DNA from: Nageia nagi
Lineage: Eukaryota > Pinophyta
Length of the DNA: 64,000 nt
Direction of reading: 5' to 3'
Assembly: GCA_050084985.1 (NCBI GenBank)
Contig: JBITNC010000001.1
Coordinates: forward strand, 53,010,001 to 53,074,000
A program made the translations under genes and the position numbers. Numbering within the stretch: position 1 is the first letter of the stretch; every line of letters starts with the position of its first letter. Under the pieces are notes generated by a model. That model had not been told where the DNA came from. It was given only the letters and a program-made list of their open reading frames with translations, and searched no databases. Below are positions 20,573 to 31,770 of this stretch, piece by piece.

Positions 20573-21022
20573 TTAAAATTCATATATTTTATGCAATGAA
20601 TATACTATGGTAGGATCTTCAGAGAACTTGTAGAATGCCCCAGAATGCTCTATGAATTTTTGTATCAATCTTAGTTTATTTTCAGTCAGGTTCATATCAT
20701 TAGATTTTACCAAGCGATAAGGGACCAACTGTGATTTGTTTTCCAAAGATGGAACTAAATTTTCTAAGATTCCTCCTCCAAGGGTTTCATTATCCAAGCT
20801 ATCATTATCTTCGAAATCACCATGATAGGATTCCTCATCTGGCAGTTTATCTTTGATAATCCTAGGAGCACTTTCTCTGTTTATTCTAGCACTTTTCCTA
20901 GTTGGCTCTATTCCTTTCCATGTTTTTCTTTTTCTTTTATTTTGTTCAGGTGATGATTGAACTAATGAAGGATAATCTGACAATTCATTTATATCTCTAC
21001 CCATTGTTGAATCAGAAAGCAT
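20573..21022 (-). CDS. 149-codon frame of unknown function at start of Gypsy-1
   Basis: Begins with ATG at 21022, only two bases beyond the primer site, and ends at 20573, just before the Gag-like frame and in a different frame; the two open frames overlap by a few bases. The product is highly charged, with a basic stretch (KRKRKTWKG) near residue 30 and an acidic middle. I do not recognise a domain. It could be an extra N-terminal Gag segment separated by a frameshift, or a separate small protein. Its position is that expected for the N-terminus of Gag. Confidence 0.5.
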   Translation of the reverse strand: MLSDSTMGRDINELSDYPSLVQSSPEQNKRKRKTWKGIEPTRKSARINRESAPRIIKDKLPDEESYHGDFEDNDSLDNETLGGGILENLVPSLENKSQLVPYRLVKSNDMNLTENKLRLIQKFIEHSGAFYKFSEDPTIVYSLHKIYEF

Positions 21023-21024
21023 GT

Positions 21025-21042
21025 TTCACGTCGGGTTCACCA
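21025..21042 (-). other. Primer-binding site of Gypsy-1
   Basis: Minus-strand TGGTGAACCCGACGTGAA begins two bases after the 5' LTR, the correct place and form (TGG...) for priming by a tRNA ending in CCA. I do not name the tRNA. Confidence 0.7.
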
Positions 21043-21044
21043 AA

Positions 21045-22033
21045 TGTTTACAAATAAAAATTGAGAGTGCAAATAAATAAATAAGCAATTATCTACAAAC
21101 TCAATATTATCTGTATTCTGGCTACGGATAGCAATTTATTCTCACAAATGTTTACAAATAAAATTGAGCATGCAAATAAATAGATAAATATCTACAAACC
21201 CAATATATTTGTATTTGAACTAAAGATAGCAATTTATTCTAGATAATAATAAACAAAATAACCAATTCAGAAATGTAATCAAACAAGACTGTGGTTTGTA
21301 TACTTACCTCACGGAACGTACCTGACAACGAAAGATGAAGATGTTGGCGATGTGCTGATGATGAACTGCCTCTCAAAAACGTAGTCACCTGTGAAGATGC
21401 AAAAAGAGGACCGCAGGTGGTCCGTTTCAGAGATAATAGAGCACCGACGGTGTTCATGGTTTATAAGGGAGCGTCGGCGGCCTTCTTTTGATGATTTTTG
21501 ATCTCTCAATCAAGTCCAGAGCTTTAATACGGATGTCTCAGATAGCAGTGTGATATCAAAATAGATCATAGATGTCAGGATAGCTCACGAAAGGAAGCAC
21601 ACAAACCACAGCCTTGTAGGCGGTACCAAGAGATACCTTAAGGGGTAGCCACTTACAAGACCATATGTGGGATCATGTGTATCCTTGTTGTTGTGGACTT
21701 ACTATTAGATCCCTTATTTATATAGATAATAGATAATACCACCCATAGGTCGGCGTGCATCCACATAAATAAGGTTAATTCACAAGATTTAATATAAACA
21801 CATCAATAAACAAGATAATTCATGCAATACTCAAGATAAACCATACAATATTCAAGATAACCCATGCAATATTCAAGATAAACCATGCAATATTCAAGGT
21901 AAACCATACAATATTCATATTCAAGCCAAAAATTGATATTATCACTTTAATCCATTCAAGACATATAGTTAGGCCAAGCATATTTCATTAATTTATTGAT
22001 TTAAAAACATAAATTCATTTTTATGTGTTAACA
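21045..22033 (-). repeat. Gypsy-1 5' LTR (minus strand)
   Basis: 989-bp partner of 16204-17192. TATA-like sequence on the minus strand at about 21714-21724. Three GC-rich dyad motifs lie at 21408-21423, 21440-21455 and 21468-21483. The differences from the other LTR concentrate in the first and third of these. Confidence 0.92.
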
Positions 22034-23933
22034 ATATGCACTTCAATGTGTGCTTCAAAGGGCAAGGTTTCAATGGGCATATGCAAAATTAAAACAAGGG
22101 CTGGACAATGAGTGTTGTTCACCCTCTCCACCCCTTGACCTATGTGGGAGGTGTGCCTCTCCCTCTGATCCACCCTAACCTCTCTCCTTAGTGTTAACCT
22201 CTCTTAAACACCCGACACCTTCTTTGTGCTACCCATATTCTATACGATGCATTAAAACTTGGCCTGCTACTTCTATTCGACTCCTTATCCTTCCAGCTAG
22301 CCTTCCCCTTGAACTTCTAACTCTTGGTCTCAAATTATTTTTTTGGATTGAGCTACAATAACCTAGGCCCTCCTATTAATTTTTGTTTTCATTTGGTCAG
22401 TATCATTTAATGCTCATGTTTTGCATTGCTTGCATGTTTTATAAAAAAGCTAGGGTAGCCATAATTTTAACTTGTTAATGCACCTAAGAGCATTTAATTT
22501 CTTGCCAAAAGGATACTCCAAATTTAAAGCATCATACCTTGGCCATCATGAATTTCTTTAAATTGCATTGGAATACATAGAGGATCAAATGTGTTGAGTA
22601 AAAGTTATCATTCCTCTTAAATGTGTTGAGTAAAAGTTATCATTCCTCTTAAATGCCTTTCCTTTTTAGAAAAATGTAGCAATTTTTTTTTAAAGGAACT
22701 TTTTTTGCTTACCTTTTAAGTATTACTTACTTAAGTAAAAGTGGTAATTCTTAAGTAATTTTTTAATGGTATAAACTTGACATTTCTAAAGTAAACTAAG
22801 CATGCTATCATTTTGTCTTTAGATCAATTTTAAGTAAAAAAAAAAAGGAATTTTTTATTTTTACTTAAAATTTTTATGCAAATATGGTATCACTATTACT
22901 TAGATTTTCAAGTATTTACCATAAATTCCTTATGCAAAGTGATGGATGAACTTATGCCAGTTATGAGAATGATGCATATTTTATGGGTATTTTTACTTAA
23001 ATTTTCAAGTTATATGGAATATTTGATGCCTTTTTATTATGCAAAGAGATGGATGTTTATTACTTCTCTAAGTAATCATTCCTTAGACAAAGTTAAGTAT
23101 GCACTTATGCAAATTATGGACCTATGTAAAGATGTCCTTTAGGGGTTAGTAAAAAAAACCCATTGGAATCTTAAGGTTCCAAGTTATGAATGGATGATTT
23201 TTTTATGCTCTTTACTTCATGTTTCATACTTTGATTTATTTGCTTATGCAAATAAAAATGTAAATATTGATATGAGAAACCCCCTAAAATGAACACATCT
23301 GCATGTACATTTTGCAACATGACTTGTTTAGGGAGTCATGAGGTGAGGACAGATGGATTGGAGTCTTTAAGTCTGATGATCCAAGTGATGAAAAGTCTAT
23401 ACTTCTCAACTGCCTCTAAGTCCTCTGTTGGTCTGGACATAACTCCAATAGGTGGATAGGCATGTATGTATTGATACCACATGTTTGCACGTCCATTCAA
23501 GGATTATGCTGATAACCTAGGAGGATAACTTGAAACTTAATCAAGATTAATAATTTGTCCAATCCAATATATGTCATAACCTTAGAAAATAGTAGGTACT
23601 TCTCCTTGTGAGAGTACAATATTAACCAAGGTGAACTGGTCGAGGATTGGTAGTACTTGGGCTCCTTTTATGTAGGCATATAGGTGAAGGCCTAATTTTA
23701 GATAAGAAAATAAGCTTCAATAATGTCATTCTACATCAATGATTCTTGAGATGAGAAATGTATTTGGGTTTATGAATTTTTATTTGAGTTGTAAAACATT
23801 TGCACTTGTGAATCAAATCAAGCATGTCTCTAGTGTAAAATTTAACATGTATTATTTACTTGGTTAAAACTTACCATATAATGTTATTTATTGAATCACA
23901 TGCTTATTACTTTTTCACATCCTTATGTAGCAT

Positions 23934-26900
23934 ATGGGAGACTCTTTTTTACCCAAACACATTCTTGATGGCTCCAACTTTGGGATTTAGGAACCTCGGA
24001 TGAGAGCTAAATTATAGATAAGAAAGCTTTGGAAAATAATGAATGAGAACCTTGTACCTCCTATAGATGAGAAGGAACTAGAGGCTTACAGCATAAAGAA
24101 TGAGTTAGCAACCTCCATGATCTTTCATACAATTTTAGATGATGTGCTTCTGATGATTTCTTTTTCAACCTTGGTAAATGAAACTTGGGATAAGCTTAAG
24201 AAAATCTAACTTGGTTCAAGTTTTCAAAAAGGTTTACCATTCTCTAGAAGTTGCTTCAATCTCATCAACAGAAAGATGAAAATGTTGCCATCCATTTGAA
24301 CAAAATCATTGACTTAAGGCTCTAACTTGTTGCTTATAGGTGTAACTAGATCAATAATAAGTTAATGGTCTTCATCATTCTCCAAATCCTTTCTTCAAAG
24401 TTTTGAAGCTTGAGAAAACCCTTAATAAAAAGGTGTTGATTTTTTTTCCTAAAGATAATAACATTGCTCTTTGAGCAATCAAAACTTCTTTCAAAAAGAA
24501 GTTCAACTATCAAAAGAAATCTTATCTTTCTTCCTCCAAAAGGTTTGAGAAAAGAGGTAATGGCTATAACAATAGTAGGAATAATGGAAATAAAGGTAAC
24601 AAAAGGAATATCAACAATAATAGCAGGAATAATGAAAACAACAACCATTTCAAGCAAAGAGATGGAAAAGATAAAGCAAACAATCCAAATCCTAAGGCAA
24701 AATTTGATGGTATTTGTAATTATTATGACACCCAAGGTCACAAAGAAGTTGATTTCTATAAAAATAAAAGAGAGAAAAAGAATAAAGGTAATGGAAATGT
24801 AAAAAACTTCAAAGGAAAGAATAATATTCAAGCTAGTTTTGTAGCAGTACTCTACTCCATGTCTTACATTTTTTTATCTGATTGGATTGTTGACTTTGGT
24901 TGCACTAATCACCTATGCTTTGAAAAAAAAAGTTTGAGTACTTTCACAAGTATAAAAAAGATGTAGTTATGATAGGTGATACCTCTACCCTTAAAATCTA
25001 AAGAATTGAGAGTGTGTTGATTCATGAGAAAGTTCTTAAAAATGTGCTTTATGTTCTTAAGCTTAAGATAAACCTTCTCTCCATAATCCAAGTTGCTTGA
25101 AAAGGGTTCTCTTTTATTTTGACTCTCAATCCTGATGCACAAGAAAAGACTTGCCATGTTAGTTAAAGGGTCAGTAAAACATGATCTCTAAATTGTGGAT
25201 CAAGTTCCAATAAAGATGTGTCTTGCTACAAATGTGTGTTCAAGAGGTAATATTTGGTATCAACATTTAAGGCACCTTAACCACAAGAGTATTCAAGTCA
25301 TGAAAGACCAAGAACTTGTGGAAGGTTTGCCTTCAATTTCTTCTTCGATTGGTCTATGCAAAAAGTGCATTCTTGGCAAGATGCATAGATAAAAGTTTGA
25401 AAAAGATAAGGTAATAAGAGCATCTCAATCTCTTCAACTTATGCATTCATATTTAATGGGTCTGTTTCAAACTAAGTCACTTGAAGGAGCATCTTACATC
25501 TTGACCTTCATTGATGACTTTAGTAGGATGACCTTTGGGTATTTACTTGAGCAAAAGGATCAAACCTTTGAGAGTTTTAAGGTTTTAAAGACCTTTGTTG
25601 AGAATAACCTTAAAATCAAGATGTTGATATCAGATAATGGAGGAACATACAATAGCAATGAGTTCAATAACTATTATGCTAAGTATAGAATCAAGAGTAG
25701 TTTATGATTCCTTACACTCCTTAGTAAAACTATGTTTCTGAAAGAAAAAATAGGATAATTATAAAAATGGATAGATGCATGTTGGGTAATCTTCCTAGTT
25801 TCTTATGGGGTGAAGCTGTAAGCATTGATATTTACATCTTGAATAGATATCCCACAAAAGTCATTCAGGGTAAAATTCCTGTTGAAGCATGGACAGGAAG
25901 AAAACCTAACATTTCTCACCTTAGGATGTTTGGTTGTGAAGCATTCTCCTTCATTATTTCTAAGAAAATGAAGAAGTTAAACAAAAGGGTTTAAAAATGC
26001 ATCTTTATGGGTTATGATAGTCAGCATAAAGGCTACAACCTCTACTCTCCATCCTACAAAGCCATATTTGTTTCAAGGGATGTAAATTTTAATGAACTTT
26101 CTAAAGAATCTACTTCTAATGATGATATTGATGATCTAGAGGACTCTTCAGTTGCACCTAACTGATTAGATATTGATGTAGACAAGTCACCTTAAAAATA
26201 AAATTCTCCAACACAAAGGGTAACAAGGAGCACGACCTTGAACAAATCCTTAGTTTCCAAGATTGACAACAAGCATGAGCTCTTAACCTTTAAAGAAGCT
26301 TCTAAGCACAAGTGCTAGATGGAAGCCATGAAAGTGGAGTATAAGGTGCTTATGAAAATAAAATGTGGGATTTGGTTCCTTATCCCAATGAGAAGAATGT
26401 GATTAGCAATCAATGGATCTTCAAGGTCAAGTTTAATTCTATTAGGGATATTGAGAAATACAAGGCAAGGTTAGTAGCTAAAGTTTTTGCTCAAAAATAT
26501 GATGTAGATTATGTGGAAACCTTTGCTTCCATAGTAAATATGCTTACTATAAGAATTATCCTTGCTCTTTATATAGCTCAAGGATGGAAATTTTTTCAAC
26601 TTGATGTCAAGAGTGCATTTCTCAATGATGACTTAGATGTGAAAATCTTCATAAATCAACCAAAAGGGTTCATTATGGAAGGTAAAGAGTCCTTTATGTG
26701 TAAGCTAAAGAAGTCATTATATGGACTTAAGCAAGCACCTAGAGCTTGGTACAAAAAGATTTCAAGTATTTTGTAGATAATGGGTTTTCTAAGTGTTTTT
26801 TCTAACTTCGATCTATATGTGCTTAATTAGGGAAAATATGTGATCTTGATTCTCCTTTATGTGGATGATCTTTTGATAATTAGGAATGAGTAAAAAATCA

Positions 26901-27825
26901 TTCAAGAGTGCATATCCAAACTTAAGGCAATGTTTGAAATGATTGATCTTGATCTCTTGCACTACTATCTTGGAATGTAAGTATATCAATATAAAGATTG
27001 TACTTATTTTAGTTAATCTAAGTATATATCAAATATTTTACAAAAGTTTAGAATGGAGGAGTGTAGATATGCTATGATCATAGTCTATTCTAGAATCACT
27101 ATTTATCTAAGCTCCAACTCGTAGTTAATTGATGCTATAGCTTACAGGCAATTAATTAGTAGTCTTCTATATTTAACCATTTTCAGGCTAGATATTACCT
27201 TTGCAGTGAATCTAATGGCATGATTCATGCAGAAACTATATGTTGAGCACCTTAATGTTGTTAAGCAAAATTTGAGGTATGTTGCAAGGACTAAGGATCT
27301 TGCTCTTAAGTATTCTAAGTTGCTTTCGTTTATTCTCTCTAGATTCTCAGATTATGACTATGGGGAATATAGAGATGATAAGAAATCAACCTCTTCATAT
27401 GTGTTTAGCATTAGTTGAAGTGCTATCTCTTGGGATTCTAAGAAGCAACCTACTATTTCTCTTTCCACCATAGAATCTGAATACCATGCCATGCCTATTG
27501 CCACCTAGGAAGCCATTTGCCTAAGGCATATTTTGAAAGAAATTAAGTATGACCAAGATGACTTATCTTTGATTTCTTCAAACAATCAGTCAACTATCTC
27601 TTTGGCTAAGAATTTTGTGTTCTATAAAAGAACAAAACATATGAAAATCCATGCCCATTTTATTAGGGAGAAGGCTCTTGATGGCATCATACATCTGGGA
27701 GTATTATCCATCCACCTTGAACTTCGATTGATTTATTCATCAAGCCCCTCTTGGAAGCTCAGTTATATAAGCTTAGGGATGCAATTGGATTGGTGAAGTT
27801 GCCTTTAAGAGGGAGTGAAGTTTGA
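23934..27825 (+). pseudogene. Copia-2 gag-pol, degenerate
   Basis: Colinear with the Copia-1 polyprotein from the gag ATG (23934) to the final GSEV stop (27823-27825), with no large deletion but many stops and frameshifts. Best-preserved parts are the pre-integrase zinc region (25195-25392), integrase (25441-25707 and 25767-25994), reverse transcriptase (26363-26776, with DVKSAFLNDD), the YVDDLL motif near 26857-26877 and RNase H (27227-27418 and 27533-27700). The protease motif is changed from DTG to DFG near 24890, and the first integrase aspartate is Tyr (HSYLMG near 25444). It cannot make a working polyprotein. Confidence 0.9.
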
Positions 27826-28522
27826 ATTCTTATGTTGAATTAATATTTGTGACAACAACTTCACCCTTAGAAGGATTTTATGTTGTATAGTGTTGATTTT
27901 ATTGTACATCTTCATGGTAAGTTCCCTATGCATGATGAACTTGTTATACAAATTTTTAAAGCAAAAAGATTGGTCAATCTAGCATTGTTTAGTTATCCAT
28001 GTGTGAGAAACTCTTATGTGTCTTTTGACACTATTCAATTATCCATATGTGAGGAAGTCGCATTTGTATGCTCTATTTTGTAATGATAATCAACACATGT
28101 TTTATATACAATAGGTGAATATGAGTTTTTTAGCTTAATCTTCGTGATGACTTATAGTGCACCATTGATCAGTTCATAATAACATTTGTGTGATTCATCT
28201 ATCCTTATTTATATGAATATGTTGCATCTAAATAATCTTATTATTTGAGCTAATTATGACCTACATGTTCCTTTGAGTTTGCAAGTTACTTACTTTGGGT
28301 ATATAGGCTCTTAGAGACTCTTCATGACTTTCAGTTGGATGATTACTTCATGTACATTTAATGATTGTATTTGGGTAAAGTAATGAGTCTCAAACTATAT
28401 CTTTCTTCATAAATATGTAAAAAGTTCTCATCTTCGTTTGTATCTGTTTGGAGGAGAACTCTCTTACTTTCTCTCTTCCTTTTCTCTTATTCGTTCTATC
28501 CCAATATTGCATTAAAGGGGAT
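27826..28522 (+). other. Copia-2 3' untranslated region and polypurine tract
   Basis: One hairpin of the Copia-1 type remains (AAGTTC/GAACTT near 27918-27941), followed by two degenerate units around TATCCATGTGTGAG. It ends in the mutated tract ATTAAAGGGGAT at 28511-28522. Confidence 0.7.
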
Positions 28523-29021
28523 CATTGGAATGTATAATGTATTATTGTAAAGATTTTGTAATAGTATTCTATGTAATTTCACTAATACTTAAGGGTATCA
28601 TTTGATACCTTAAGTATTTAATCGAATATGATAATGTAACTTGTCCTACATTCCATGTCATGAGCATGCCCCTTAGGTAAAAGGGAGTGCATGTCATGCC
28701 TTTGTACATTGGGTAAAAGGGTGATCCAAAGAGAGATTTTGGCTTATAAATAGAAGGATTCCTCTTGTTATTACACACCAATTTGTAAAGTAAAATTATT
28801 TTATAGGATAGTACTTAGGAGTTGAGATTAAGAGGATTGTAAGAGAGTTGTATTTATGATTGAAGTAAAGATCTAGTTAGTGGATGTACTCCTAGTTGGA
28901 GGAACCACTCACATCTTGTGTTACATTGTGAGATTGATTTGTGAGTTTGTTATTTGTGTTTGTGAGCTTTCATGTGATCGTGGGAGTTTAGATTTGTTCA
29001 TGTTATAGTTCAACTCTCACA
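28523..29021 (+). repeat. Copia-2 3' LTR
   Basis: 499 bp, with the first two bases mutated (CA in place of TG) but otherwise alignable along its full length with 14826-15325. Ends CTCTCACA. Confidence 0.9.
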
Positions 29022-29623
29022 CTCTTCTCTACCTTATAGGGCTTAAGGCTACTCTCTAAGCTATAAGTGGTTCATATACACTTCTACATCTCTTAGAGAG
29101 CTTGTGCATATCATCCTTGCCACTTGGGAGCTTTCTCCAACCATTGGGAGACATCTTGAGACTTATGCCTAGCTTGGAAACCTTCTTGGGACTTGCACTA
29201 GCCTTGAGGAGTCTAGTTTGAGCATTTTGGAGTCTTGGTCTTTGTTATAGAACTTATTATAGGATTGCTACAACCCTACACTTATTCTTGATTGATTATT
29301 AATGATATTGGCTCTCATATTGTGTCTCAAATGTGAATGAATATTTCTATATATTTTTGCTATGCTACTATATTCTTTTTGCATGGGAATGTGTACAAAT
29401 TGAGTGCTTTTGGAGCTATATTTTTGTTATGTAATAGATTTGATTTATGTACTAGTTTTGGTCATATTCACATGTTATAAGAGCTTTATATCAAATTTGG
29501 CTACTGCTTTTATATTCCAATTTGGATCCCATGTTTGAGTGGTTAATGAGCATGTTCATTGATGTCCCAATCTGTGAATAAATGCTAAATTGGATAAACC
29601 CTAGAAAGGAACATTACATAGGT

Positions 29624-30063
29624 ACAATCCATTGAAAGGTGACTTCAAAATTTTTGTAGTGATGATCTAATATGTAAGAAAATTCATCTTGTTCAAAATA
29701 TTGAGAAAGCATATCTGAATGAGAAGATCTTGTGGACACAAATGTCAAGAATCTAATGGCTCCAAGAAGGGTATAAAAAATACCAAGTACTATTTATCTA
29801 CTATGGATCACAAGGCTTGAAATAAAATCACTTTTCTAGAAGCACTGGATGGACAACAATTAACTATAGAAAATGAAAAAGATAAGCAAATAATATCTTA
29901 TTTTTAGTCCCTTATTTCAAAGAAAGATGTATAAATAACAAAGGTACAAAGTCAACTCCTAAACCACATCCTCAACTTGGTCTCACAATCTCAAAAGCAA
30001 TCCCTTACAAGCCCAATTAAAGATAAGAAAGTGGAAGTAACTTTTTTTCAATTGAACCCATAT
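29624..30063 (+). pseudogene. LINE-A piece 2: linker to reverse transcriptase
   Basis: Continues piece 1 in frame directly after the TAGGT duplication. Readable words are EKAYLNEKILWTQMSRI, EG..KNTKYYLSTMDHKA, ITFLEALDGQQL and SPIKDKKVEVTFFQLNP. These are the stretch between endonuclease and polymerase of plant LINEs, where W.Q.SR..WL.EGD.NTKFFH and S.I...E....F...P are the usual landmarks. It is cut at the P of the motif that normally reads P.KAPGPDG; the rest of that motif is in piece 3. One base is missing or added within it. Confidence 0.75.
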
Positions 30064-31770
30064 TGATTGGACTTATGCAATGAGTTTATCCAAGTGTAAT
30101 CAATAAAACTCAATCATAACATCTTCATAAAACATGAATGGTTGTGGGATCGATGTTCAATTTGCACCCATTCATGAATTTTTGGAGAGAAGGTTAACTC
30201 CTATAAATTGGGGTCATAAAGTAAAGTACAAAATAGGAAGGAAATCTCGATTAGCCTAACTAATCTACTAGCCTATCTAGCCTATTCTAATCAATGAAAT
30301 ACCTACAATAACTTAACGCAAGAGCACCATGAGTCATCCAAAGGTAACCTGCAAACCTACTATGTGCAAATGCTTGAAGGGTACTCATAATGTAGGGACT
30401 AATCCCCATGACACAAGTTAGTCTCATATCCCTCCATGTAATGCAAAACATAACATAAAATGCTACCACTCATCTTGATCTACATACTAGCAAACGCAAG
30501 ATACTCTGCATCACATGAAGGCACAATCATAAAGTTCAAAGAGAAAAAGTGTACAAGGGAAAAGTCATTTTATATATTGTATTTATAGATATTTATACTA
30601 TAATTTTACAATCTAAAGCATTTAATGACATCAATTTGTTCTCCTATTATGTTATAGGCAACCATGCTTATGTAGAGTGTTAAATTAATGAATGATATAG
30701 TCCAAATCATTATTTAGTCAAAATTTTCTTACTAGATATTTAATGTTGGGATGACTTGCTAGGGATTCTATTTTTTAGTCCTCTTTTTGATTTGATTTTT
30801 GACATGATGACTAACTCAAGCTCCTTACTCTAGATCTTTTCCTAAAGATTTTTTTATGGTACTTCATATTCCTGAGCTATGCACTACCCTTGAATCAGAT
30901 TATAGATGCTTTGCTGACTACTCCATCACTCAACAGTTGGTTATTTTTACTAAATACTATTTGTACTGATATGAACTTTTTGTACATTTTATCCTTTCAT
31001 TTTTCTAGAGTTCTTTTCAGGTTTTGGGTTTTGGGATTTATGTTTTGATGCAATTCCAAAGCTACTTAGATTTTCTTATTACTCTTAGATCTAAATATTG
31101 TAAATCCATAATATTCCATTATATATGGTTATTTTCAAAGGTTTCTATATTTTTTTAGAATCATTTCTTGATTTCTTTCATTATTGAATCTTTCCCATAA
31201 AAGCTAGCCATTGTAGTTCCCTTCACGTCTCTTTTCCTTTGGATCAAAATATCATAATTTCTTCTAAGTTTTCTTTTACCTTTGGGTATTCATCATCCAA
31301 TTCTTTAAGAATTTATTCTTCACTAGTTCCTCTCTTTGGATCTCTTATCACTCTGTTCTCTTAGTTTCAGATGCACCTAAGATGGCCTCTTCCATATCTC
31401 TATCTTTCATAAATGCCAAAACTTAATATTATGAGAGAATCTAAAATTAAATAGTGTAATGACATTTGGAAATATTTGAGAACCTTATTGTTGGGTTCTA
31501 TAATTAGGGTATTTTAAGGAAGTTGATTTCCATTTTATTGTGTTGAGGGTTACCTCTTTTTGGAGGATGTTCCTCAATAATTTCCACCCCTTGAAATTTA
31601 TTTCAACAGAGAATAATGGAATGAATAAAGGCATCACATTATATATTTACAAGATTTTAAAGAATCCTTCCCTAATGCTCTAAGGAGAAAGAACAAACAT
31701 ATGTACATATTGCTTATTATCGAGTTTGGATTTCGATAGAATATTAAACAAATGTTTATTTATGAGTATT
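30064..31770. repeat. Left copy of 1.7-kb direct repeat
   Basis: Alignable with 33605-35275 over nearly its full length, with many substitutions and small indels, indicating an old duplication. It holds a TATA-like TATATATTGTATTTATAG near 30570. No coding sequence recognised. Confidence 0.7.

Larger units (their letters stand above)
16204..22033 (-). mobile_element. Gypsy-1: gag-only Ty3-like LTR element
   Basis: 5830 bp, with 989-bp LTRs at 21045-22033 (5', on the minus strand) and 16204-17192 (3'). Target duplication ATATG sits at 16199-16203 and 22034-22038. On the minus strand the LTR runs TGTTAACA...TGTAAACA. A primer-type site follows the 5' LTR (21042 down to 21025) and a polypurine tract AAAGTGGGGC precedes the 3' LTR. 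Between them are a 149-codon frame, a Gag-like frame and about 1.6 kb of tandem repeats. There is no protease, reverse transcriptase, RNase H or integrase, so the element is non-autonomous and would need enzymes from elsewhere. The Gag type and Ty3-like layout place it with Ty3/gypsy-derived elements. Confidence 0.9.
15340..23933 (+). other. Copia-2 leader, split by Gypsy-1
   Basis: Contains the donor-like GAG/GTAAAA (15398/15399), poly-T stretches, a variable C/T-rich part (about 15760-16203 and 22039-22330, split by Gypsy-1), the ACTTAA palindrome array (about 22690-23110), the conserved block (about 23120-23745) and the acceptor-like TTATGTAG/CA (23930/23931). No coding function seen. Confidence 0.75.
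14826..29021 (+). mobile_element. Copia-2: old Ty1/copia element carrying a nested Ty3-like element
   Basis: LTR pair at 14826-15325 and 28523-29021, primer site, leader, degenerate gag-pol and 3' region in the same order as Copia-1. The flanks are CGCTT (14821-14825) and CTCTT (29022-29026), a target duplication with one mismatch. Without Gypsy-1 and its duplicated target the element is about 8.36 kb, close to the 8.49 kb of Copia-1. Its LTR belongs to a second subfamily (TGTTGGAATGTATAATGC) shared with Copia-3, -4 and -5. Confidence 0.92.
14273..29618 (+). repeat. Solo LTR of about 1.15 kb, interrupted by Copia-2
   Basis: Begins TGTAATGTCCCC and ends GGAACATTACA, so its termini are inverted copies (TGTAATGT/ACATTACA). 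The duplication TAGGT flanks it at 14268-14272 and 29619-29623. After removal of Copia-2 and its duplicated target it is about 1145 bp: 14273-14825 plus 29027-29618. It has a TATA-like ATTATATAAAAAG near 14735-14750. No internal region or second LTR remains, so it is a solo LTR. The family is not identified. Orientation is inferred from the TATA-like box. Confidence 0.75.

Noticed and set aside
20565-20585. Programmed -1 frameshift site joining the two Gypsy-1 frames
   Set aside because: No standard slippery heptamer is visible at the overlap; left as an open question only.
24346-24831. Hydrophobic minus-strand frames antisense to gag (also at 51479-51886 and 59173-59487) as membrane proteins
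   Set aside because: They recur because they are the complement of the Asn/Lys-rich end of gag; shadows of the degenerate polyprotein.
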